Shown: one piece after another, positions 1 to 9,755 of the stretch
How positions within the stretch are numbered: position 1 is the stretch's first letter
Layout of the letters: each line of letters begins with the position of its first letter
Source: Streptomyces sp. CA-210063
Lineage (GTDB): Bacteria; Actinomycetota; Actinomycetes; Streptomycetales; Streptomycetaceae
DNA length: 64,000 nt
Assembly: GCF_024612015.1 (NCBI RefSeq)
Contig: NZ_CP102512.1
Span: 5,084,001-5,148,000 of the forward strand
Direction: 5' to 3'
The notes under the pieces: generated by a model
What the model saw: only the letters and a program-made list of their open reading frames with translations
What the model was told of the DNA's origin: nothing
Database searches by the model: none
Position numbers and translations under genes: made by a program

Positions 1-1
1 C

Positions 2-577
2 CGCAACGGGTTCGTCATGGGCGAGGGCGGCGCCGTACTCGTCCTGGAGGAGCTGGACCACGCCCGGGCCCGGGGTGCGCACGTGTACTGCGAACTCAGC
101 GGCTACGCCACCTTCGGCAACGCCTACCACATGACCGGTCTGACCACCGAGGGCCTGGAGATGGCCCGGGCCATCGAGGACGCCCTCGACCACGCCCGGC
201 TCGACCCCACCGCCATCGACTACGTCAACGCGCACGGCTCGGGCACCAAACAGAACGACCGGCACGAGACGGCCGCCGTCAAACGGGTCCTGGGCGCACA
301 CGCCTACGACACGCCCATGAGCTCCATCAAGTCCATGGTGGGCCACTCCCTCGGCGCGATCGGCGCCATCGAGGTCGTCGCCTGCGCGCTGGCCCTGGCC
401 CACCAGGTCGTCCCGCCCACCGCGAACTACGAGACCCCGGACCCGGAGTGCGACCTGGACTACGTCCCGCGCGTCGCCCGTGAGCGACGGCTGAACAACG
501 TGCTCTCCGTGGGCAGCGGGTTCGGCGGCTTCCAGTCCGCGGTGGTCCTGACCCTGCCGAGGGAGAAGACACGATGA
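2..577 (+). CDS. Type II PKS ketosynthase alpha (KS-alpha), 5'-truncated by window edge
   Basis: This is the C-terminal part of a beta-ketoacyl synthase alpha subunit, which with its CLF partner condenses malonyl units on the ACP into an aromatic poly-beta-ketone. The frame is open to the window edge, so the N-terminus and the active-site Cys lie outside. Both catalytic His motifs of the family are visible, NAHGSGT and [10 protein letters not shown]. The C-terminal [15 protein letters not shown] is typical of KS-alpha. The stop overlaps the next start as ATGA, so KS and CLF are translationally coupled. Gene order KS-CLF-ACP-cyclase-cyclase, the 160-aa cyclase and the small TcmI-like protein favour a spore-pigment (WhiE-like) cluster over an antibiotic cluster; that assignment is inference. 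Confidence 0.93.
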   Translation, partial: RNGFVMGEGGAVLVLEELDHARARGAHVYCELSGYATFGNAYHMTGLTTEGLEMARAIEDALDHARLDPTAIDYVNAHGSGTKQNDRHETAAVKRVLGAHAYDTPMSSIKSMVGHSLGAIGAIEVVACALALAHQVVPPTANYETPDPECDLDYVPRVARERRLNNVLSVGSGFGGFQSAVVLTLPREKTR

Positions 578-1824
578 GCGAACGGCGTCCTCGGCGCGCG
601 GCCGTCACCGGAATCGGCGTGGTCGCGCCCAACGGAACCAGCACCGAGACCTTCTGGAAGTCCACCAGGGAGGGCATCAGCGTCCTGGACCGGGTCACCC
701 GCGACGGATGCGAGCACCTGCCGCTGCGGGTGGCCGGTGAAATCCGGGGCTTCGACCCGCCGTCGGCGATCGAGGAGCGCTACCTCGTCCAGACCGACCG
801 GTTCACGCACTTCGCGATGGCGGCGGCCGACCAGGCGCTCGACGACGCCCGCCTCCACCGGCCCGAGACCGACGCCGCGCCGTTCTCCGTGGGCGTGGTC
901 ACCGCGGCCGGCTCCGGCGGCGGTGAGTTCGGGCAGCGGGAGCTGCAGCAGCTGTGGTCCAAGGGCAGCCGTTTCGTGGGGCCGTACCAGTCGATCGCCT
1001 GGTTCTACGCCGCCAGCACCGGCCAGATCTCCATCCGGCGAGGCTTCAAGGGCCCCTGCGGGGTGATCGCCTCCGACGAGGCCGGCGGCCTGGACGCCCT
1101 GGCGCACGCGGCGCGGGCCGTGCGGCGCGGCACCGATGTGATGGTGGCCGGCGCGACCGAGGCGCCGCTGGCCCCCTACTCGGTGGTCTGCCAGCTCGGC
1201 TACGACGAGCTGAGCACCGTCGAGGACCCGGAGCGGGCCTACCGCCCCTTCACGGCGGCGGCCTGCGGTTTCGTGCCCGCCGAGGGCGGCGCCATGCTCG
1301 TCGTGGAGGCCGAGAGCGCGGCCCGGCAGCGGGGCGCGCCCGTCCGGGCCGTCCTGGCGGGACACGCGGCGACCTTCACCGGCGCGTCCCGCTGGGAGCG
1401 GTCCCGGGAGGGGCTGGCCGAGGCGATCCGGGGTGCCCTGCGCGAGGCGGTCTGTGCCCCCGAGGAGATCGACGTGGTCTTCGCGGACGCCCTCGGCGTA
1501 CCGGAGGCGGACCGGGCCGAGGCGCTGGCGATCGCCGACGCCCTGGGCCCGCACGGCATCCGCGTCCCCGTCACCGCGCCGAAGACCGCCATCGGCCGGG
1601 GCTACGGCGCGGCTCCCGTCCTGGACGTCGCCGCGGCGGTGCTCGCGATGGAGCACGGCGTGATCCCGCCCACCCCCAACGTCTTCGACATCTGCCACGA
1701 CCTCGACCTCGTCACCACCCGCGCCCGCGCCGCCGAACCGCGCACGGCGCTTGTCCTCAGCCGAGGACTCATGGGGTCGAACTCGGCGCTGGTGCTACGG
1801 CTCGGCGCCGGCGACGCCTCGTAG
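574..1824 (+). CDS. Type II PKS chain-length factor (KS-beta)
   Basis: This 416-aa protein is the KS-beta/CLF partner that sets polyketide chain length. It has the ketosynthase fold ([11 protein letters not shown] at the N-terminus, VAGATEAPL in the middle) but lacks the nucleophilic Cys. The segment where Cys would sit reads [14 protein letters not shown]. Most antibiotic CLFs have Gln there; here it is Glu, which I recall for spore-pigment CLFs but have not verified. The His residues of KS-alpha are also absent. It overlaps the KS by 4 bp and is followed after 33 bp by the ACP, so it is clearly in the same operon. Confidence 0.93.
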   Translation: MSERRPRRAAVTGIGVVAPNGTSTETFWKSTREGISVLDRVTRDGCEHLPLRVAGEIRGFDPPSAIEERYLVQTDRFTHFAMAAADQALDDARLHRPETDAAPFSVGVVTAAGSGGGEFGQRELQQLWSKGSRFVGPYQSIAWFYAASTGQISIRRGFKGPCGVIASDEAGGLDALAHAARAVRRGTDVMVAGATEAPLAPYSVVCQLGYDELSTVEDPERAYRPFTAAACGFVPAEGGAMLVVEAESAARQRGAPVRAVLAGHAATFTGASRWERSREGLAEAIRGALREAVCAPEEIDVVFADALGVPEADRAEALAIADALGPHGIRVPVTAPKTAIGRGYGAAPVLDVAAAVLAMEHGVIPPTPNVFDICHDLDLVTTRARAAEPRTALVLSRGLMGSNSALVLRLGAGDAS

Positions 1825-1857
1825 CGAGGCGTCACCAACCACCAAGGGAGAACCCGC

Positions 1858-2599
<742 letters not shown>

Positions 2600-2617
2600 G
2601 CCGGACGGAGAACGCCT

Positions 2618-2950
2618 GTGCACCACACCCTGATCGTCGCCCGGATGGCCCCGGACGCCGCCCCGGACATCGCCAGGATCTTCGAGGAGTCCGACCGGGG
2701 GGAGCTGCCGCACCTCATCGGGGTCTCCCGGCGCAGCCTCTTCCAGTTCGGTGAGGTGTACCTGCACCTCATCGAGTCCGAGCGCGACCCCGGACCCGCC
2801 ATCGCCGAGGCGGCCGGGCACCCCGAGTTCCGGGCCGTCAGCGACCGGCTGACGGCCCATGTCAGCGCATACGACCCCGCCACCTGGCGTTCCCCGAAGG
2901 ACGCGATGGCACGGCGCTTCTACCTCTGGGAACGCGACCCGGCCGGCTGA
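2618..2950 (+). CDS. TcmI-family polyketide cyclase
   Basis: This 110-aa protein resembles the TcmI/WhiE-ORFVII cyclases, small ferredoxin-like-fold dimers that direct later ring closures. Diagnostic features are the N-terminal TLIVARMAP, the ELPHLIGVSRRSLFQFGEVYLHLIE core, and the C-terminal MARRFYLWE. It starts with GTG behind a GGAG ribosome-binding site 18 bases after the aromatase gene. It is the last gene of this operon and ends in a strong hairpin. Confidence 0.9.
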   Translation: MHHTLIVARMAPDAAPDIARIFEESDRGELPHLIGVSRRSLFQFGEVYLHLIESERDPGPAIAEAAGHPEFRAVSDRLTAHVSAYDPATWRSPKDAMARRFYLWERDPAG

Positions 2951-2968
2951 CCCGGCCGACCACACCGG

Positions 2969-3000
2969 CCGCCGGGCCCGCGACATCGCGGGCCCGGCGG
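2969..3000. terminator. Bidirectional hairpin between PKS operon and methyltransferase
   Basis: A perfect 14-bp GC-rich inverted repeat (arms 2969-2982 and 2987-3000, loop ACAT) lies between the convergent PKS operon and the O-methyltransferase gene. There is no U tract, as is common in Streptomyces. Confidence 0.75.
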
Positions 3001-3023
3001 CCGGTTTCGCGGGGTGCCGGTGC

Positions 3024-4154
3024 TCAGCCGGGCACGTGGCAGTCGAACGCGTGCAGGTAGGCGTTGACCGGCCGCACGTCGTCGATGACCAGCCCCGCGG
3101 CCGTCAGCCTGCCGACCATGCTCTCGGTGGTGTGCTTGGCACCTCCCACATTGAGGAGCAGCAGCAGGTCCATGGCGGTGCTGAACCGCATCGAGGGCGT
3201 GTCGTCGACGAGGTTCTCGATGATCACGACCCGCGTTCCGGGCCCACCCGCACCGATGACGTTGCGCAGGGTCCGGGCGGTGCTGTCGTCGTCCCACTCC
3301 AGGATGTTCTTGATGATGTACACATCAGCCCGAACCGGGACGGCCACACGGCAGTCACCGGGCACGATGCGCATCCGGCCCGCGAGCGCGCCGCCCGCCC
3401 GCAGCCGCGGGTCGGCGTGCTCCACCACGCGCGGCAGATCGAGCAGGGTGCCGTGCAGCCCCGGATGCTTCTCCAGCAGGCTCGCCACCACATGCCCCTG
3501 ACCACCGCCGATGTCGGCGACGGACGAACTCCCCGACAGATCCAGGAACTCCGCGACGTCCCGCGCCGACTGCACACTGGACGTCGTCATGGCGCGGTTG
3601 AAGACATCGGCCGACTCCGGGGCGTCCTCGTTGAGGTAGACGAAGAACTCCTTGCCGTAGAGGTCCTCGACGACGTTACGGCCGGTGCGCACCGCCTCGT
3701 CCAGCCTCGGCCAGGCGTCCCAGGTCCACGGCTCGGTGCACCACAGGGCGATGGCGCGCAGGCTGTGCGGGTCGTCCTCGCGCAGCAGCCGGGACATGTC
3801 GGTGTGCGTGAACGTCCCGTCCGGCCGCTCGGCGAAGACGCCGTAGCAGGACAGGGCCCGCAACAGCCGTCGTAGCGGCCTCGGTTCGGCCTTCACCGCC
3901 GCCGCGAGTTCCTCCACGGCCAGCGGGACGTCACCGAGGGCGTCGGCGACCTTCAGCCGGGCGGCCGCGCGCAGGGCGGCGGCACAGGCCGCCCCGAACA
4001 CGAGCTCCCTGAACCGCATGGGCGCCGGTGGGGAGGGTGGGGAGGTGGTCTGCGCGGCCCCCGCCGTATCCACGGCCTGCACGGTCTGTGCCGTCTGTGC
4101 CGTCTGTGCCGCCTGTGCCGCCTGTGCTGTCTGTGCCGTCCGTGCGGTCGTCAT
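3024..4154 (-). CDS. SAM-dependent O-methyltransferase (Methyltransf_2 family)
   Basis: This 376-aa protein has a winged-helix dimerisation domain (about residues 45-130) and a Rossmann methyltransferase domain with the SAM motif ADIGGGQGHVVASLLEKHP. Such enzymes methylate phenolic hydroxyls of aromatic polyketides, and its place facing the PKS operon suggests it tailors the same pigment. The start at 4154 is preceded by a GGAGGAGGAA ribosome-binding site; an in-frame extension to 4361 lacks one. Two oddities are seen. The N-terminus carries a 9-bp repeat encoding TAQ/AAQ triplets (about residues 4-25). The position of the usual catalytic His (HDW motif) reads ILEWDDD, so the general base is missing or different. 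Confidence 0.88.
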   Translation of the reverse strand: MTTARTAQTAQAAQAAQTAQTAQTVQAVDTAGAAQTTSPPSPPAPMRFRELVFGAACAAALRAAARLKVADALGDVPLAVEELAAAVKAEPRPLRRLLRALSCYGVFAERPDGTFTHTDMSRLLREDDPHSLRAIALWCTEPWTWDAWPRLDEAVRTGRNVVEDLYGKEFFVYLNEDAPESADVFNRAMTTSSVQSARDVAEFLDLSGSSSVADIGGGQGHVVASLLEKHPGLHGTLLDLPRVVEHADPRLRAGGALAGRMRIVPGDCRVAVPVRADVYIIKNILEWDDDSTARTLRNVIGAGGPGTRVVIIENLVDDTPSMRFSTAMDLLLLLNVGGAKHTTESMVGRLTAAGLVIDDVRPVNAYLHAFDCHVPG

Positions 4155-4198
4155 GTGGCGTTCCTCCTCCGGGAGTTGATGAGCGACACCACGGCCGG

Positions 4199-5272
4199 TC
4201 AGCACAGTCCCGCGGGCTTGGACGCCCGGCAGGCGTTGCCCTGGAAGGTGTTGCCCTTGCCCGCGGTGTCCGTGTTGACGAGGTCCGCCGGGCCGTTGCC
4301 CTCCAGCACGTTGCCGGTGATCCGGTTCCGCTCGCTGGTGGTGCCCACGAAGCTCTTCCATACGACGATGCCGCCCGACAGTGGGGAGTTGCCGGTGTTC
4401 TCCCTGATCAGGTTCCGTGTCACCAGGGTGTCCTCGGTGCCGGTCAGGACGATGCCGGTGCCCTGCAGCGCGTCCAGCCGCGCGGTCTTCGGACAGGACT
4501 TGTTGTTCCGCTCGATGCGGTTGTCGCTCACCGTCAGCGCGCCGGCCCTCGGCTTGTTCTCGTCGCCCACGACGAAGACGCCCGCGCAGTTGCCGGTGAC
4601 GAGGTTGTCCGCGACGGTGAGGTTCCGCAGGCGCCGGACGGTGACGCCGATCCGGTTGCCCTCCAGGAGGTTGTGCGCGACGACCGTTCCCTTGGTGTCC
4701 GCGGCGCCTTCCTCGGCCTTGATCGTGTTGGCGAGGAACAGGCCGGCGTCGCCGTTGTGCCGGGCGGTGTTCTGCCGGAACACACCGCGCACCGAACGCT
4801 CCTGGGCGATGCCCCAGACCCCGTTCTTCACGGCGGTCACATGCCGCACGGTCAGCCCGTCGGTCGACTCGGCGAACACACCGGACCCGGCGAAGCCGGT
4901 CACGGTCAGGCCGGCGACGGAGACACCCTTGACGTGGCGGCCCTTCTTCCCGACCACGCAGATGCCGTTGCCGCTCTTGGCACAGCTGTCGGCGGCCTTC
5001 TTCGCGGCCGGCCGGATCACGGTGCCGCGGCCCATACCGCGCAGGGTGAGCCCGGGCGTGCTCACCGTGACACTCTCGTGGAACGTACCGGAGGCCAGGA
5101 GAACGGTGTCTCCCGGCCGGGCGGCGTCCACCGTCTTCTGGATCGACTCCCCCGGAAAGACCACGTGGGTCCGCTCATGGGCGACAGCCGACGGGGCGGC
5201 CCCGAGCCCCACCCCGATGACCGCCGCGATACACGCCAGATGCGCAATATGCCATTTCGTCATATTGCGCAC
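4199..5272 (-). CDS. Secreted right-handed beta-helix protein
   Basis: This 357-aa exported protein (signal peptide to about APSAVAHE, residues 1-32) has repeated parallel beta-helix coils: GVSVAGLTVTGFAGSGVF, GLTVRHVTAVKNGVWGI, NLTVADNLVTGNCAGVFV and similar. The fold is shared by polysaccharide lyases and NosD-like proteins. The substrate is unknown. Two C-terminal Cys residues (CRASKPAGLC) could pair. The start is GTG at 5272 or ATG at 5263; neither has a clear ribosome-binding site, and both lie in or beside a perfect inverted repeat. Its 3' end is 44 bp from the methyltransferase start on the same strand, so they may be co-transcribed. Confidence 0.8.
   Translation of the reverse strand: MRNMTKWHIAHLACIAAVIGVGLGAAPSAVAHERTHVVFPGESIQKTVDAARPGDTVLLASGTFHESVTVSTPGLTLRGMGRGTVIRPAAKKAADSCAKSGNGICVVGKKGRHVKGVSVAGLTVTGFAGSGVFAESTDGLTVRHVTAVKNGVWGIAQERSVRGVFRQNTARHNGDAGLFLANTIKAEEGAADTKGTVVAHNLLEGNRIGVTVRRLRNLTVADNLVTGNCAGVFVVGDENKPRAGALTVSDNRIERNNKSCPKTARLDALQGTGIVLTGTEDTLVTRNLIRENTGNSPLSGGIVVWKSFVGTTSERNRITGNVLEGNGPADLVNTDTAGKGNTFQGNACRASKPAGLC
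5241..5271. promoter_or_regulatory. Perfect 11-bp inverted repeat across the beta-helix gene start
   Basis: Arms TGCGCAATATG (5241-5251) and CATATTGCGCA (5261-5271) flank a 9-base loop. The repeat covers the first codons and both possible start codons of the beta-helix gene. It could be an operator, or an RNA hairpin that hides the start. Its low GC contrasts with the surroundings. Confidence 0.5.
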
Positions 5273-5512
5273 GTTATGACGAGATGCCCACGATCACGGC
5301 GGATAGGCCATCCGGGGGCGTGTCTGGACGTTGCCCGGGGTGACGATCTCGGCCTTTCACGCGACGAGCCTTCACCATTTCATCGACCATGGACCGCGAT
5401 TCGGTCCTCGCGATATTCCCTGCCGGTCGATATTCTCCCGGATGCTCATTGTCTGACACCGACCCTCTCGCACCGGTCGGAAAAGCAGATCCCGAACGGA
5501 CAGAATTCAAAA

Positions 5513-6196
5513 ATGAGAACCGATTATGATTCGGTCGATCAGAACCCCGACTGCACTCAACCACTCGAGATGCAGCACATCTGGCTCCCCGGTCCGAGGA
5601 CCCCGTCAGGCGGATGGGATGGGGACGACCAGCTGGTCCCCATGCCGCACACGGCGCACAGCATGGATCCCCTCGCACCCCTGATGGACGGTCATGAGCC
5701 CCCGCGCCGCCCGGTCAGCCGACGGCGACCACGCCCGGGGGCTCACATCATTTCCGGCAACCCGAGAATCATTCCTGTGGCGATCTTAATTTCGACGATC
5801 GCCGTGTGCGCGCTGACGATGCTGTACTGGTCGGTCTCTTATTCGTACAGCCAACTACGCGACATCGCCCTGCTCGTGGTGTCGGAACATCTGGCGCGTT
5901 GGTGGCCGCTGACCGTGTACGGGCCATGGCTGCTGGCGGGTCTGTCCATCCTGCGGGCGGCTGTTCAGAACCGAACCGCCCGTCGGTCCTGGGCGGTGAT
6001 GCTGCTCTCCTCGGGCACGGCGGTCGCTCTGTGCATCGGTCAGTCAGGGAGTTCTCTGCTGGCCATGGTGATCGTCGGAATTCCCCCGATCACCGCACTG
6101 GTGTGCTTCCGTGAACTCGTCGGCCAGTTCTCGTCCAAGCACGGCCCCCGGCATGCCGCCGACGTCCTCAACGGGCCCAAGCAGGGCAGGCCCTAG
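5513..6196 (+). CDS. DUF2637-family membrane protein
   Basis: This 227-aa protein has a polar N-terminal 90 residues and about four membrane segments (IIPVAILISTIAVCALTM, WWPLTVYGPWLLAGLSIL, SWAVMLLSSGTAVALCIG, LLAMVIVGIPPITALVC), the arrangement of Streptomyces DUF2637 proteins, whose role is unknown. The start ATG at 5513 is chosen because the longer frame upstream is antisense to real genes. Codon 92 is TTA (5786-5788), so translation may depend on the bldA tRNA. It converges on the SpoIIE gene with one base between stops. Confidence 0.72.
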   Translation: MRTDYDSVDQNPDCTQPLEMQHIWLPGPRTPSGGWDGDDQLVPMPHTAHSMDPLAPLMDGHEPPRRPVSRRRPRPGAHIISGNPRIIPVAILISTIAVCALTMLYWSVSYSYSQLRDIALLVVSEHLARWWPLTVYGPWLLAGLSILRAAVQNRTARRSWAVMLLSSGTAVALCIGQSGSSLLAMVIVGIPPITALVCFRELVGQFSSKHGPRHAADVLNGPKQGRP

Positions 6197-6197
6197 G

Positions 6198-8696
6198 TCA
6201 CGGTTCGGCGGGCTCGATGGTCTGTTCCGTCCAGATCGTCTTGCCGACGGGGGTCGGTCGGGTGCCCCAGCGCTGGGTGAGCTGGGCGACCAGGAGCAGG
6301 CCGCGGCCGCCCTCGTCGAAGGTGCGGGCGCGGCGCATATGGGGTGCCGTGCTGCTGGCGTCCGAGACCTCGCAGATGAGGCTGCGGTCATGGATGAGCC
6401 GCAGTTGGACGGGCGGCTCGGCGTGCCGGATGGCGTTGGTGACCAGTTCGCTGACGACCAGCTCGGTGACGAAGGCCGCGTCGTTCAGGCCCCAGATCTC
6501 CAGCTGGCAGAGGGCGTTCTTACGGGCCTCGGCGACGGCGGAGGGGTCGGGGGTCACGTCCCAGCTGGCGACGTGGTCGGCGTCGAGCGCGCGGGTGCGG
6601 GCGACGAGCAGGGCCACGTCGTCGGTGGGCCGCTGGGGAAGCACGGCTCCGAGGACCTTGTCGCACAGCGTGTCCAGGGAGGCGGCGGGAGCGGCGAGAG
6701 CCCGGCGCAACCGGTCCACGCCGTCGTCGATGGCGGCGCCCCGGGATTCGACCAGGCCGTTGGTGTAGAGGACGAGCAGGCTGCCCTCCGGCAGTTCCGT
6801 CTCCAGCGCCTCGAAGGGCAGTCCGCCCAGGCCCAGCGGGGGTCCCGCCGGAAGGTCGAGCAGATCCACGGTGCCGTCCGGGCTCACCACGACCGGCAGC
6901 GGATGCCCGGCCCGGGCGAGCGTGCACCGGCGGGTGACGGGGTCGTACACGGCGTACAGACAGGTCGCGCCGACGTCTCCCGTGGTCTCCCCGTCCCCCG
7001 GGGCCCGCTCCGCGCCCTCCGCCTCGGTGGCCAGGCGGGCCACGAGATCGTCGAGGTGGGTGAGGAGTTCGTCGGGGGGCAGGTCGATGTCGGCGAGCGT
7101 GCGTACGGCGGTACGCAGGCGGCCCATGGTCGCGGAGGCGTGGATGCCGTGGCCGACGACGTCGCCCACGACCAGCGCCACCCGGGCCCCGGACAGCGGG
7201 ATCACGTCGAACCAGTCACCGCCCACCCCGGCCCGGGCGCCGGCCGGGAGGTAGCGGGAGGCGACCTCGACCGCGGCCTGCTCGGGCAGGCCCTGCGGCA
7301 GCAGGCTGCGCTGCAGGGTGACGGCCGTGCCGCGCTCGCGGGTGTAGCGCAGGGCGTTGTCGATGCAGACCGCCGCCCGGGCCGACAGTTCCTCGGCCAG
7401 GACGAGATCGTCCTGCTGGAACGGGTCGGGGTGCCGGTGCCGGGCGAAGACGGCGACGCCCAGGGTGGTGCCGCGCGCCGACAGGGGCACGGTCATCGCC
7501 GAGTGGAACCCGAAATCGCGGATACGGGAGGTCCTGAGCGGGTCCTGGGCCACCCAGTCGGCGATCGCGGGCTCGGTCACCCGGTACAGCACGGCCCGCC
7601 CCGACCGCAGACTCTCCACCGGCGGGGAGCCCTCCGGGTAGTCGTCCACCTCACCCGGCACGACGACCGCCTCGGGACTCCCCTCGTACACGGACTGGTG
7701 GGCGATCCGCCGCAGGGCGAGCGAACGGCGGCCCGCCGCCGATGCCTCCGAGGGCGACTCCCGCTCCCCCACCGCCGCCCCCGCCTCGACGTCGTCGGAG
7801 GTGCCGCCCTCGTCGAGGGACACCAGCAGATCGACGCTCATGAAGTCGGCGAGGTCCGGAACCGCCACGTCGGCCAGTTCCTGGGCCGTCCGCGTCACGT
7901 CGAGGGTGCTGCCGATGCGCCGGCCGGCCCCGGCGATCAGCTGGAGGCGCTTGCGGGCCCAGTACTGCTCCGTCATGTCGTGCCCCGTGGAGGCCACGCC
8001 GAGGACGCGGCCGTCGTCGTCCTCCAGCCGGTAGAGGTGGACCGACCAGGCGTGCTCACGGGTCTCGCCGGGGGCCCGCGCGTGGTTCTCCAGGTACTGC
8101 GGCTCGCCGGTCTCCAGGGCCAGCCGCATCAGCCGCTCGACCTCACCGCTCACGGGGTCGTCCAGCGCCTCCGTCATCCGCAGCCCGCGCAGGTCGTCGT
8201 CGCTCAGGCCCAGGGCGCCGCGGGAGGACCGGTTGGACCGGCGGAAGCGCAGAGCGGTGTCGTGCACCGAGGTCGCGCAGCACGGCGAGTCGAGGAACCC
8301 CCGCTGCGTGAGCGCGTCGTCGTCGGGGCGGGGCGGTGCCCCCGACAGGGCGGAGACCAGGAACCAGTCGCGGACCCCGGCGTACGACGTCCGGTGATGC
8401 GCCAGCACCTTGACCTCCACCCGGCGGCCGTCCCGGTGCCGGAGGACGAGCGTGCCGTGCCACCTCGGCAGGTCCCGGAAGGGCGGGAGGTCGCTCGCCG
8501 CGGGCTCCTCGGCGAGCAGGGAGACGGCCGGGCGGCCCAGGATCTGCGTCGGCGCGTACCCGAGGAGGTGTTCGGCGCCGGCGCTCCAGCCGGTCACGTA
8601 GCCCTGTTCGTCGACGGTGGCGCGCGCGGTGAGCGCCTCGCCGACGGCAGCCAGGCCGAGAACCGCTCCCAGGTCGTCGACGGTATGCCGCTCCAT
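6198..8696 (-). CDS. PAS/GAF/SpoIIE-type PP2C phosphatase with HATPase domain
   Basis: This 832-aa cytosolic signalling protein has two PAS domains (N-terminal 260 residues: VDEQGYVTGWSAGAEHLLGYA, then a second with EHAWSVHLYRLEDDDGRV), a GAF domain (about 270-440), a SpoIIE-type PP2C phosphatase (PAGARAGVGGDWFDVIPL, VVGDVVGHG, TNGLVESRG) and a C-terminal RsbW-like ATPase (ELVVSELVTNAIRHAEPP, DEGGRGLLLVAQL). Such proteins control partner-switching anti-sigma networks by dephosphorylating anti-sigma antagonists. ATG at 8696 is preferred; GTG at 8702 is the alternative. It is transcribed alone from an AT-rich promoter region. Confidence 0.88.
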   Translation of the reverse strand: MERHTVDDLGAVLGLAAVGEALTARATVDEQGYVTGWSAGAEHLLGYAPTQILGRPAVSLLAEEPAASDLPPFRDLPRWHGTLVLRHRDGRRVEVKVLAHHRTSYAGVRDWFLVSALSGAPPRPDDDALTQRGFLDSPCCATSVHDTALRFRRSNRSSRGALGLSDDDLRGLRMTEALDDPVSGEVERLMRLALETGEPQYLENHARAPGETREHAWSVHLYRLEDDDGRVLGVASTGHDMTEQYWARKRLQLIAGAGRRIGSTLDVTRTAQELADVAVPDLADFMSVDLLVSLDEGGTSDDVEAGAAVGERESPSEASAAGRRSLALRRIAHQSVYEGSPEAVVVPGEVDDYPEGSPPVESLRSGRAVLYRVTEPAIADWVAQDPLRTSRIRDFGFHSAMTVPLSARGTTLGVAVFARHRHPDPFQQDDLVLAEELSARAAVCIDNALRYTRERGTAVTLQRSLLPQGLPEQAAVEVASRYLPAGARAGVGGDWFDVIPLSGARVALVVGDVVGHGIHASATMGRLRTAVRTLADIDLPPDELLTHLDDLVARLATEAEGAERAPGDGETTGDVGATCLYAVYDPVTRRCTLARAGHPLPVVVSPDGTVDLLDLPAGPPLGLGGLPFEALETELPEGSLLVLYTNGLVESRGAAIDDGVDRLRRALAAPAASLDTLCDKVLGAVLPQRPTDDVALLVARTRALDADHVASWDVTPDPSAVAEARKNALCQLEIWGLNDAAFVTELVVSELVTNAIRHAEPPVQLRLIHDRSLICEVSDASSTAPHMRRARTFDEGGRGLLLVAQLTQRWGTRPTPVGKTIWTEQTIEPAEP

Positions 8697-8761
8697 GGCC
8701 ACTCATCTCGCTCTCGCCGAGCTCTTCACCCCACCGAGGTTCTTTCCCTCGATATATCCCA

Positions 8762-8786
8762 CTACATCCTTTTTTCTACATCCTTT
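8762..8786. promoter_or_regulatory. Direct repeat in the SpoIIE-protein promoter region
   Basis: Two copies of CTACATCCTTT (8762-8772 and 8776-8786), 14 bp apart, lie in an AT-rich stretch about 65-90 bp upstream of the phosphatase start. They may be regulator-binding sites. The same stretch holds an ATATAT tract nearer the gene. Confidence 0.35.
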
Positions 8787-8791
8787 TCACT

Positions 8792-9694
8792 CTATGACGC
8801 GGCCCCCGCATGAGCATCAGGTCCCGACCTCGTGATGATCTCGTCGGTGAGCCACCGGGCGACATCGGCGGGGTAGTGCGCGGGCAGGCCGAGGACGATG
8901 TGGTGGAAGCCGGCGGCGAGGGCGTCGGCGATCGCGGCGCGGGTGGCGCCGGGGTGCTCGTAGGAGACGGGCAGGTGGATCGAGCGGGTGATCGCGGCGG
9001 GGTCGCGGCCGATCTCGGCGCAGTACCGGTCCAGGAGGGCGCTGCGGCGGACGACGTCGTCGAGGTCGCCGCCCGGGATGTTCCACAGGTCGGCGTGTTC
9101 GGCGGCCACGCGGAGCGTCGCGGAGGCGCGGCCGCCGATGAGGATCGGCGGGTGGGGTCGCTGGACGGGTTTGGGGTTGCCGAAGGCTCCGGTGAGGCGG
9201 TGGTGGGTGCCGTGGAAGTCGAACGGCTCGTCCTCGGTCCACAGCCGCCGGATCACCGTGCAGGCTTCGGCGAGGCTCTCCACGGCGTGGGCGGTGTCGT
9301 GGAAGGGCAGACCGTGGGCCGGGTACTCGCGATGGGCCTCCGGAGGGCTGGGGCGTGAGCCGACACCGATCCCGAAGTCGAGCCGGCCGCCGGAGACGAC
9401 GTCGACGGTCGTGGCGATCTTGGCCAGCATCGCGGGCGGCCGGAAGCGGTTGCTGCTCACCATGACGCCGAGCCGCAGTCGCCGGGTCAGGGCGGCCAGG
9501 GCCGAGAGCAGCGTCCAGCCCTCGTAGATGGGACCGGCCGGGTCGCCGCCGATCGGCATGAGGTGGTCGAACAGCCAGGCGTGCTCGATCTCCGGGATCG
9601 CGTCCGCCTCGCGCCAGACCCGTAGGACGTCGTGGTAGTCGACCTGCATGGGGGCGGTCATGATCCCGAAGCGGGGCCGGGGGGTGGGTGGCAT
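8792..9694 (-). CDS. LLM-class (F420-dependent type) oxidoreductase
   Basis: This 300-aa TIM-barrel protein belongs to the luciferase-like monooxygenase superfamily. Typical segments are ARPRFGIMTAP-like N-terminus (PRPRFGIMTAPMQVDYHD), AWLFDHLMPIG, RLRLGVMVSSNRFRPPAMLAKIATTVDVVSGGRLDFGIGVG, and PPILIGGRASATLRVAAEHADLWN. These suggest F420 or FMN binding; the substrate is unknown. It lies 61 bp downstream of the aldo/keto reductase gene on the same strand, so the two may be one operon under the TetR regulator. Confidence 0.85.
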   Translation of the reverse strand: MPPTPRPRFGIMTAPMQVDYHDVLRVWREADAIPEIEHAWLFDHLMPIGGDPAGPIYEGWTLLSALAALTRRLRLGVMVSSNRFRPPAMLAKIATTVDVVSGGRLDFGIGVGSRPSPPEAHREYPAHGLPFHDTAHAVESLAEACTVIRRLWTEDEPFDFHGTHHRLTGAFGNPKPVQRPHPPILIGGRASATLRVAAEHADLWNIPGGDLDDVVRRSALLDRYCAEIGRDPAAITRSIHLPVSYEHPGATRAAIADALAAGFHHIVLGLPAHYPADVARWLTDEIITRSGPDAHAGAAS

Positions 9695-9755
9695 GAAGCC
9701 GTTGGTCCCTTCAGTGAGTGGGCGGATACGGCGAGGGGCGCCGCCCCTCGGGCGG

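Noticed and set aside
4028..5512. Long plus-strand open frame running into the DUF2637 gene
   Set aside because: It is antisense to the methyltransferase and beta-helix genes, Arg/Pro/Gly-rich, and only its last 684 bases are coding.
6111..8813. 900-codon plus-strand open frame opposite the SpoIIE-type protein
   Set aside because: A typical high-GC antisense shadow; the minus strand has full PAS, GAF, PP2C and HATPase motifs.
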